This document shows, piece by piece, positions 1 to 5,046 of a stretch of DNA of 5,728 nt. The notes under the pieces were generated by a model. That model was given only the letters and a program-made list of their open reading frames with translations, was not told the origin of the DNA and did not search any database. Source of the stretch: Thermoplasmata archaeon (GTDB lineage: Archaea; Thermoplasmatota; Thermoplasmata; SG8-5; JAGLSY01); contig JAGLQE010000133.1 of NCBI GenBank assembly GCA_023137005.1, forward strand, positions 1-5,728, read 5' to 3'. The position numbers and the translations under genes are program-made. How positions within the stretch are numbered: position 1 is the stretch's first letter; every line of letters starts with the position of its first letter.

Positions 1-44
1 AATCCCTTCCTGGTTTGAACTCAATTCGATGGGATGGGATATAA

Positions 45-1139
45 ATGAAATCTATAATAGATGAAGCATTAGCAAGGCATGAGACTGACAAGGGAAAGGC
101 AGAATTATCTGGCTCACCCGATGATGAAGAACTTCGAGCCCTGGTCGAGACGCTAAAGATCAGCGTCAAGATAGTGGGCTGCGGTGGCGGTGGAAGTAAT
201 ACTGTCAACCGTTTAACGGATACTGGTGTCACGGGCGCGGAAATGTGCGCCATAAACACCGATGCCACACACCTTCTGCACATGCATGTGCCAAAAAAGA
301 TACTCATTGGCCGAAGGGCCACAAAGGGTCTTGGTGCTGGAGCTCTTCCAGAGGTTGGAGAGACAGCGGCCAGAGAGAATGAGGATGATATCAAAGCCTT
401 CCTGGATGACGCACACGTTGTTTTCATCACTGCCGGAATGGGCGGAGGAACAGGAACTGGATCCGCACCCGTGGTCGCTCAAATGGCCAAGGAGCAGAGC
501 AATGCCATGGTCATGGGTATAGTCACAATGCCATTCAAGGCTGAAGGCCACATGAGGTATGACAATGCCCTCAAAGGTCTGAACAAGCTCAAGCAGAACT
601 GCGACACTACGATAGTTATCCAGAACAATAAGCTTCTGGAACTGGTGCCCAGGCTTCCATTGGACGCCGCCTTCAAGGTGGCAGATGAGATATTGATGAA
701 TTCAATTAAAGGGATCACAGAGACCGTGACCAAGCCAGGACTTGTTAACTTGGATTTCAGTGACCTGATGACCATAATGCAGGGTGGCGGCGTGGCCATG
801 ATAGGAATCGGCTCATCCGATGATGACCGTGAGAGAGTGGACATTGCCGTGAACGAGGCTTTGACCTCACCACTTCTCGGAGATGTCGATATCAGCAATG
901 CCAAAGGCGTCCTTGTAAGGGTGGTTGGTGGCCATGATATGACACTGGCCGAGGCCGAGAGGGCTGTCGAGATAGTCGGTGAGAAGGTCAGTCCAAATGC
1001 CAGGATAATCTGGGGTTGCTCGGTCGATCCAACGATGAGCAAAACAGTTCAGATCCTTCTGGTCCTGACTGGTGTGTCAGCTCCTTCCTTGGTAGAAGGT
1101 GGCCAGGCATCCTCCTCCAGCATGGACATGGTTCAGTGA
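45..1139 (+). CDS. ftsZ: Cell division GTPase FtsZ (first of two copies)
   Basis: This 364-residue tubulin-like GTPase polymerises at mid-cell into the division ring. The nucleotide-binding glycine loop GCGGGGSN lies at residues 45-52, and the tubulin signature [10 protein letters not shown] at 133-142. The T7 synergy loop NLDFSDLMTIM is at 235-245, with D237 and D240 at the positions that complete GTP hydrolysis on the neighbouring subunit. Full length and an intact catalytic loop point to an active enzyme. A roughly 38-residue N-terminal extension carries an acidic helix (DDEELRALVETL), and the short tail is serine-rich and ends SMDMVQ. The ATG start is fixed by an in-frame TAA directly before it (42-44). 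A purine-rich GGGATGGGAT at 31-40 may serve as a weak ribosome site. The promoter lies outside the window. Oddities are one extra residue near 151-153 compared with the second copy, and N195 where the second copy has Asp in NDKLL. I cannot tell from sequence alone whether this is archaeal FtsZ1 or FtsZ2. Confidence 0.97.
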   Translation: MKSIIDEALARHETDKGKAELSGSPDDEELRALVETLKISVKIVGCGGGGSNTVNRLTDTGVTGAEMCAINTDATHLLHMHVPKKILIGRRATKGLGAGALPEVGETAARENEDDIKAFLDDAHVVFITAGMGGGTGTGSAPVVAQMAKEQSNAMVMGIVTMPFKAEGHMRYDNALKGLNKLKQNCDTTIVIQNNKLLELVPRLPLDAAFKVADEILMNSIKGITETVTKPGLVNLDFSDLMTIMQGGGVAMIGIGSSDDDRERVDIAVNEALTSPLLGDVDISNAKGVLVRVVGGHDMTLAEAERAVEIVGEKVSPNARIIWGCSVDPTMSKTVQILLVLTGVSAPSLVEGGQASSSSMDMVQ

Positions 1140-1149
1140 TCGACCCAAT

Positions 1150-1155
1150 GGTGGA
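1150..1155 (+). promoter_or_regulatory. Ribosome binding site of rnp2
   Basis: GGTGGA ends 6 bases before the ATG at 1162, matching part of the archaeal anti-Shine-Dalgarno complement. It lies in the 22-base gap after the ftsZ stop and supports the 107-residue start over the longer frame that opens inside ftsZ. Confidence 0.6.
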
Positions 1156-1161
1156 TTGCAA

Positions 1162-1485
1162 ATGGGCGTCACTGGTTTCAGAAAGAGATACATAGCCTTC
1201 AGGATAGATGCTCCAAGGAATGTCGAGAGATGGGAGCTTATCAAGGTCCTTCAGAACAAGGCAATGGAGCTGGGCATGGCCGGAGAAGGCCAGGCCCGCC
1301 CCTGGCTCACTGTGTACAAGGATAATCGTGGAATAATGAGATGCTCCCATGTTGATAAGGACAAGGCCATAGAACTCCTGGTATCCGTCACCGAGCTTGG
1401 TGAGGATAATATTCCTGTGAAACTTGAGACCATCGTGACTTCTGGCACAATCAAACAGGCTAAGGCAAAGGGATCGATAGAATAA
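1162..1485 (+). CDS. rnp2: Ribonuclease P protein component 2 (Pop5/Rnp2)
   Basis: This 107-residue protein resembles the archaeal Pop5 family. Pop5 pairs with Rpp30 and supports the catalytic domain of the RNase P RNA during removal of tRNA 5' leaders. Recognisable family elements are the N-terminal strand KRYIAFRI (8-15), the central block RPWLTVYKDNRGIMRCSHVD (46-65) with its typical 'G-I-x-R-C' core, and the C-terminal TSGTIKQAK (93-101), which matches the family's 'SGTI' motif. I chose the ATG at 1162 because a GGTGGA ribosome site sits 6 bases upstream and the family begins close to the RYIAF strand. A longer frame from 1099 would overlap the ftsZ end with unrelated sequence, and a TTG at 1156 is a less likely start. 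The gene follows ftsZ by 22 bases with no promoter visible between them, so co-transcription is likely. A strong hairpin follows the stop. Confidence 0.86.
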   Translation: MGVTGFRKRYIAFRIDAPRNVERWELIKVLQNKAMELGMAGEGQARPWLTVYKDNRGIMRCSHVDKDKAIELLVSVTELGEDNIPVKLETIVTSGTIKQAKAKGSIE

Positions 1486-1495
1486 TTAGGCTAAT

Positions 1496-1522
1496 GAGAA
1501 CCTGGATGAATTCCAGGTTCTC
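1496..1522 (+). terminator. Hairpin terminator of the ftsZ-rnp2 transcript
   Basis: A perfect 11-base stem (GAGAACCTGGA with TCCAGGTTCTC) closes a 5-base loop, TGAAT. It starts 10 bases after the rnp2 stop and is followed by a pyrimidine-rich stretch (TCCATTTTCCTTATT). Position and strength fit a transcript end or an RNA 3' stability element. Archaeal termination depends mostly on T-tracts, so the hairpin may act mainly on the RNA. Confidence 0.65.
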
Positions 1523-1566
1523 TCCATTTTCCTTATTAGGGCTATATACATCCTAGTTTTACATAC

Positions 1567-1607
1567 AAAAATTGTTAAAGGGAAACCCCGCGCCTTGACG
1601 CGGGGTT
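1567..1607 (-). terminator. Terminator of the thermosome gene
   Basis: Read on the minus strand, a perfect 9-base GC-rich stem (AACCCCGCG with CGCGGGGTT; arms at 1599-1607 and 1584-1592, 6-base loop) is followed by TTTCCCTTTAACAATTTTT. It begins 36 bases past the thermosome stop. Stem plus T-tract makes a good terminator for that gene. On the plus strand the stem has no T-run after it, so it is directional. Confidence 0.72.
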
Positions 1608-1643
1608 CATTATCTATTGGTCTAGCTGGGTGTTGGAATGATC

Positions 1644-3293
1644 TTAGAAGTCCATTCCGCCCATGCCGCCCATTCCTGGAGGCATGCCGCCTGCTCCTGG
1701 TGGAGGTCCACCAGCGCCTTTCCTTCCAGCAATGACGTCGTCGATCCTCAAGATCATGTTCGCCACTTCGGTAGCTGACTCGATCGCCTGTGTCTTCACC
1801 CTCAGAGGCTCGATGATATTGAGCTTCTTCATGTCAACGACCTTGCCATTGGTTAAGTTAATACCAGCTGTCTTCTGCTTCTTGCCCTCGTGCTCGCTCC
1901 TGAGCTTGATGAGGATGTCTATGGAATCCAGACCAGCATTCTCGGCCAGTGTCCATGGGATGATCTCGGTCGCCTTGGCGAAAGCCTCTATGGCCAGCTG
2001 TTCCCTGCCACCGATCTTGGTCCCATACTTGGTAAGGTTCATTGAAAGCTCGATCTCTGCGGAGCCGCCACCAGGTATGACCATTCCGTCCTCGACTGCC
2101 ACTGCTGTGACCTTCAAAGCATCGTGAAGGGCCCTGTCGCTCTCGTCAATGATATGTTCTGTCGCGCCTCTGATGAGCATGGAAACGGCCTTTGCATCCT
2201 TGCAGCCAGTGACGAATGTCATGTCGCTGTCAGCTATCTTCCTCTCTTCCACCTTGCCGGCAGCTCCGAGGTCGGATTTCTTGATGTCATCCAGGTTGGT
2301 CACGACCTGTCCACCAGTTGCCATGGCAAGCTTCTCCATATCGGATTTCTTGATCCTGCGTATGGTGAAGATGTTCTCCTTGGCCAGGTAATGCTGGACC
2401 AGGTCATCCACGCCCTTCTGACAGAAGACGACATTTGCTCCTGATTTCTTGATGAGTTCCACTTTCTTCTTCAGTGTCTTCTCCTCTTCATCCAGGAAAG
2501 ACTGCAACTGTGTTGGATCTGTTATCTGGATCTTTGCATCTACTTCTGTCTTTTTGATCTCCAAAGCGGAATCAATGAGTGCGATCTTCGCATTCTTCAC
2601 GGAGCTTGGCATCCTCGGGTGTACCTTTTCCTTGTCCAGTATGATACCCTCGATGAGTTCAGAATCACTTACATTTCCACCAGTCTTCTTCTCGATCTTG
2701 ATATTGTCGATGTCGACAACAAATTTTGATCCATTCTTTTCTGCGACTGCCTTTATTGCCTTCACTGTGATGTCAGCCAGATAGGACCTCTCGGCCCCGA
2801 TGCTCTTTCCGGTCATGGCGGTCATTGCCACACTCTTCAATGTCTTTGCATCGGTCGGGTTGGTCTTGATACCAAGTTTGTTCAGGATCTTGATGGCCTC
2901 GACTGAAGCCAGCTTGTATCCATTAGCTATGACGGTAGGGTGAACATTGTGCTCGATGAGATCCTCTGCCTTCTTGAGCAATTCGCCAGCCAGTACGACT
3001 GCGGATGTTGTCCCATCTCCACACTCATTGTCCTGGGTCTTGGCAACCTCGACAACCATCTTGGCGGCCGGGTGCTCGATGTCGATCTCCTTCAGGATGG
3101 TGGCACCGTCATTTGTTATGACGACGTCTCCCATTCCATCGACCAGCATCTTGTCCATTCCCATTGGACCAAGGGTGGAGCGCACTGCCTCAGCAACAGC
3201 CTTGGCTGCCGCTATATTGTTAAGCTGTGCTCCCCTGCCCTTCATGTCTTTTGCACTTTCTCTTAATACGATAATTGGTTGTTGTCCTTGCAT
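1644..3293 (-). CDS. ths: Thermosome subunit (group II chaperonin)
   Basis: This 549-residue subunit belongs to the double-ring archaeal chaperonin, an ATP-driven cytoplasmic folding chamber related to eukaryotic CCT/TRiC. The equatorial ATP-binding elements are all present: [10 protein letters not shown] (41-50), NDGATIL (61-67, with D62) and GDGTTSA (92-98, with D93). Also present are LHDAL with D391, matching the catalytic aspartate of group II chaperonins, and PGGGS around 407-411. The middle carries the intermediate and apical domains with the built-in lid expected of group II. The tail (526-549) is rich in Gly, Pro and Met and ends in GGM repeats before DF, as is usual for thermosomes. 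Length is typical of the family. The ATG start has a GGAGA ribosome site 7 bases upstream and a TATA box about 70 bases upstream. A terminator follows. The gene is divergent from tiaS and convergent with rnp2. Whether this is the alpha or beta subunit cannot be decided from one copy. Confidence 0.98.
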   Translation of the reverse strand: MQGQQPIIVLRESAKDMKGRGAQLNNIAAAKAVAEAVRSTLGPMGMDKMLVDGMGDVVITNDGATILKEIDIEHPAAKMVVEVAKTQDNECGDGTTSAVVLAGELLKKAEDLIEHNVHPTVIANGYKLASVEAIKILNKLGIKTNPTDAKTLKSVAMTAMTGKSIGAERSYLADITVKAIKAVAEKNGSKFVVDIDNIKIEKKTGGNVSDSELIEGIILDKEKVHPRMPSSVKNAKIALIDSALEIKKTEVDAKIQITDPTQLQSFLDEEEKTLKKKVELIKKSGANVVFCQKGVDDLVQHYLAKENIFTIRRIKKSDMEKLAMATGGQVVTNLDDIKKSDLGAAGKVEERKIADSDMTFVTGCKDAKAVSMLIRGATEHIIDESDRALHDALKVTAVAVEDGMVIPGGGSAEIELSMNLTKYGTKIGGREQLAIEAFAKATEIIPWTLAENAGLDSIDILIKLRSEHEGKKQKTAGINLTNGKVVDMKKLNIIEPLRVKTQAIESATEVANMILRIDDVIAGRKGAGGPPPGAGGMPPGMGGMGGMDF

Positions 3294-3300
3294 TCTAATC

Positions 3301-3305
3301 TCTCC
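3301..3305 (-). promoter_or_regulatory. Ribosome binding site of the thermosome gene
   Basis: GGAGA on the minus strand lies 7 bases upstream of the ATG at 3293. This is the best Shine-Dalgarno-like match in the window and supports the chosen start over the internal Met17. Confidence 0.65.
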
Positions 3306-3321
3306 ATTTCATTTCGAGATT

Positions 3322-3390
3322 TTGAAAGCAATCACTTGCGTTCTCGCTTTCAATTCCTCTCCTTTTTATAGTTCAGTTTCCACCTTTCAA
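3322..3390 (-). promoter_or_regulatory. Candidate regulator sites: three TTGAAAG/CTTTCAA copies around the thermosome TATA box
   Basis: A perfect 8-base inverted repeat has arms TTGAAAGC (3322-3329) and GCTTTCAA (3346-3353), separated by 16 bases. A third copy, CCTTTCAA (3383-3390), matches 7 of 8 bases. On the minus strand the copies lie upstream of the TATA box, between the TATA box and the expected transcription start, and in the early leader. That placement suits a transcription regulator of a chaperonin gene. Caution: the same 8-mer also occurs inside the thermosome coding region (2042-2049), so chance is not excluded. Confidence 0.35.
3361..3379 (-). promoter_or_regulatory. Thermosome promoter (TATA box, possible BRE)
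   Basis: On the minus strand the sequence reads GAAACTGAACTATAAAAAG, with the TATA box TATAAAA at 3364-3370 and a purine-rich GAAAC upstream that may contribute a BRE. Applying the usual archaeal spacing of about 25 bases, transcription would start near 3341, leaving a leader of roughly 45-50 bases before the ATG at 3293. The leader contains the GGAGA ribosome site. Confidence 0.6.
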
Positions 3391-3452
3391 GCAGATATTG
3401 GGAAACTTGTCCTTCATTTAGGTTAATTGGACTACCAGGGACACAGAACTTC

Positions 3453-3504
3453 TATAAAAGCTTAATCCATAATATAAGGTAAAGCCAACCCCCGAAAGTT
3501 ATAT
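3453..3504 (+). promoter_or_regulatory. Candidate tiaS promoter region
   Basis: Three TATA-like elements precede tiaS: TATAAAAG at 3453-3460, TATAAGG at 3473-3479, and CCGAAAG-TTATAT at 3492-3504. The last is the best BRE/TATA pair, but it would place transcription start at about 3524-3528, slightly inside the annotated coding start. The other two would give leaders of roughly 20 or 40 bases. No Shine-Dalgarno-like site is visible before the start, which would fit a leaderless or nearly leaderless mRNA. Confidence 0.45.
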
Positions 3505-3518
3505 CTGAATAGTCACAA

Positions 3519-4865
3519 TTGGACATTCGAGGCGTTCATATCTACATCGGGGTTGACGACACTGATTCCATAAACGGAATGTGCACTACATATCTAGCCA
3601 CCGAGCTCATCAGGGAGTTCAGTGACTATGATGTCATAGGCAATCCCAGGCTTGTGAGGCTCAATCCCAATGTGCCCTGGAAGACCCGTGGCAATGCGGC
3701 TGTTTCCATCCTATTTGGAAAGGGCCAGGGCCAGAAGAAGGTGATCGGCAATATCGATGGCAAGGATATCATGGGCTATTATTACGGAGTGAACACACCA
3801 TCGATATCGAATGATTTCGAGAGAGCGTGCGAAGTGGTCAAGGACCTGTCCATGTTCGATGATGAGAAGACCAATCCTGGTATTGTGATGTACGATAGCA
3901 AACCCTCAGAAAGGATATACTGGCAGGCAGTAAGAGGAATAGTGACATTGGAGGGATTGTGGATAATCACAGACCCGCAGTTCAAGAGGGGGTATAAGAA
4001 TGGTCGTGGCCTCATAGGGGCGACGGCGGCTGTGTCATGGAAGCCCAGGGACAGGACATACGAACTCATCGCCTATCGGGAGAAAAATAAATGGGGGACC
4101 AAGAGGAAGATAGACGAGGCTAGTGTCATTGCCATGGATAAGAAGTTCTACTCCACCTTCAACAATTATGATTATGAGGAAAAGCATGTGGTGATAGCCC
4201 CCAGCTCTCCCTGTCCCATTCTATTTGGAATTCGAGGCGATAATGAGTCCACCCTTCCAAAGGCCATGGACATACTCAAGACCGAGAAGGCAGATCGCTG
4301 GTTAATATACCTGACCAATCAGGGAACCGACGATCACATAATCCCCAAACCCCTGGGGAGCCTCGAACCCTACTCCTCCATCATGACCTCGGGCATGGTG
4401 TCAAAGACTCCGAAAATGATCGCTGGTGGGCATTTGATATTTGGAATATTCTCACGTGGAAAGGAGGTGGATTGCACAATATACGAGCCGGCCAAGAAAT
4501 TCAGAGATGTCGGGATGAAGCTGAGGGTGGGCGATGTGCTGACGATCCTCGGTGGTGTGAGGGAAAAGCCCTTTACCATCAATGTGGAGAAGATCCATGT
4601 GGACATCCTGGCAACCCACAGGGTCAAGGTCTCTAATCCGATATGTTCCTCCTGCGGCAAGTCAATGAAATCAATTGGCCGGGATCGGGGGTACAGATGC
4701 GCCAAGTGTGGGACCAAGGCCGGAGAGGAAGATGCGGAGTTCATGGATGAGGAGAGGGAGCTCGACACCATATGGTACGAGCCCACGGTATCGTCCTTGC
4801 GCCATCTGGCCATGCCTTTGAAGAGGATGTCGGTATCGTCAGATCTAACAGGGTCCGATAAATGA
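3519..4865 (+). CDS. tiaS: tRNA(Ile2) 2-agmatinylcytidine synthetase TiaS
   Basis: TiaS uses ATP and agmatine to convert the wobble C34 of tRNA(Ile2) to agmatidine, so that the tRNA reads AUA as isoleucine. It is an archaeal enzyme and usually essential. The 448-residue protein has the family N-terminus IGVDDTDSINGMCTTYL (10-26), followed by RLVRLNPNVPWKTRGNAAVS. Further family blocks are DDEKTNPG, KNGRGLIGA, SSPCPILFGIRGDN and LTNQGTDDH. After an OB-fold-like segment comes a C-terminal zinc ribbon with C376, C379, C394 and C397, then the family's closing region (YEPTVSSLRHLAMPLKRM). Length fits the family. The frame opens only after a TAG at 3510-3512, and TTG at 3519 is the only conventional start before the conserved DDTDS; ATT at 3525 is the only other near-cognate choice. 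The gene is divergent from the thermosome gene and precedes the second ftsZ by 181 bases, with a separate promoter between them. Confidence 0.97.
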   Translation: MDIRGVHIYIGVDDTDSINGMCTTYLATELIREFSDYDVIGNPRLVRLNPNVPWKTRGNAAVSILFGKGQGQKKVIGNIDGKDIMGYYYGVNTPSISNDFERACEVVKDLSMFDDEKTNPGIVMYDSKPSERIYWQAVRGIVTLEGLWIITDPQFKRGYKNGRGLIGATAAVSWKPRDRTYELIAYREKNKWGTKRKIDEASVIAMDKKFYSTFNNYDYEEKHVVIAPSSPCPILFGIRGDNESTLPKAMDILKTEKADRWLIYLTNQGTDDHIIPKPLGSLEPYSSIMTSGMVSKTPKMIAGGHLIFGIFSRGKEVDCTIYEPAKKFRDVGMKLRVGDVLTILGGVREKPFTINVEKIHVDILATHRVKVSNPICSSCGKSMKSIGRDRGYRCAKCGTKAGEEDAEFMDEERELDTIWYEPTVSSLRHLAMPLKRMSVSSDLTGSDK

Positions 4866-4892
4866 ATTACTCCCGTCAAATGCTAATATCCT

Positions 4893-4904
4893 GTATTTTT
4901 CTCC
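4893..4904 (+). terminator. Possible T-tract terminator of tiaS
   Basis: GTATTTTTCTCC contains a run of five T about 30 bases after the tiaS stop, with no clear hairpin before it. Short T-tracts alone can end archaeal transcripts, and the second ftsZ has its own promoter downstream. The evidence is thin. Confidence 0.35.
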
Positions 4905-4934
4905 ATCCATGAGCCTGTTTAAGGACCGATTCAA

Positions 4935-4952
4935 GAGAAACCTTTTATATAA
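4935..4952 (+). promoter_or_regulatory. Promoter of the second ftsZ (BRE plus TATA)
   Basis: GAGAAACC (BRE-like, 4935-4942) runs directly into TTTTATATAA (4943-4952), the clearest archaeal promoter in the window. Transcription should start near 4972-4976, giving a leader of about 70 bases before the ATG at 5047. This separates the second ftsZ from tiaS transcriptionally. Confidence 0.68.
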
Positions 4953-4963
4953 CTAAATTAGTT
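4951..4963. promoter_or_regulatory. Palindrome AACTAA-A-TTAGTT next to the ftsZ TATA box
   Basis: A perfect 6-base inverted repeat around a single central base overlaps the end of the TATA box and extends toward the expected start site. A second, overlapping repeat (CTAAA-TTAG-TTTAG, 4953-4966) shares its bases. A dimeric repressor bound here would block polymerase or TFB access. AT-rich sequence makes chance palindromes more likely. Confidence 0.35.
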
Positions 4964-5034
4964 TAGGGTACAATTGGTAAATACTGTATTGTTGCATAAC
5001 ATTACGGGATTTGCTTTATGTAAATTCATACGGT

Positions 5035-5040
5035 AGGTGA
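5035..5040 (+). promoter_or_regulatory. Ribosome binding site of the second ftsZ
   Basis: AGGTGA lies 6 bases before the ATG at 5047 and matches the archaeal Shine-Dalgarno consensus GGAGGTGA at its 3' part. With the in-frame TAG at 5044-5046, it fixes the start. Confidence 0.65.
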
Positions 5041-5046
5041 ATATAG

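Noticed and set aside
29..45. GATGGGATGGGATATAAATG as a tandem repeat or TATA promoter for the first ftsZ
   Set aside because: The TATA-like bases touch the start codon and are too close to direct transcription of the gene; the short repeat is only two units and is better read as a weak ribosome site.
479..1042. Minus-strand open frame of 187 residues inside the first ftsZ
   Set aside because: It is antisense to highly conserved ftsZ codons, with no ribosome site or promoter and a Ser/Thr/Ile-rich shadow composition.
1099..1161. Longer N-terminus for rnp2 starting inside ftsZ
   Set aside because: The extra 21 residues overlap the ftsZ end, do not resemble Pop5 proteins, and lack a suitable ribosome site; ATG at 1162 has one.
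1654..1715. Repetitive Gly-Pro-Met coding stretch that could look like a tandem repeat
   Set aside because: It encodes the normal GGM-rich C-terminal tail of a thermosome subunit.
2947..3426. Plus-strand open frame of 159 residues opposite the thermosome 5' end and promoter
   Set aside because: It lies antisense to a clear thermosome gene, its translation is low-complexity Ser/Ile-rich as expected for a complementary shadow, and it matches no family I know.
3294..3518. Possible small RNA or tRNA in the divergent intergenic region
   Set aside because: No cloverleaf, no conserved tRNA box sequences and no stable extended stem; the region is explained by promoters on both strands.
4370..4879. 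Minus-strand open frame of 169 residues overlapping the 3' part of tiaS
   Set aside because: It covers the conserved OB-fold and zinc-ribbon coding region of tiaS on the opposite strand and has no recognisable protein features.
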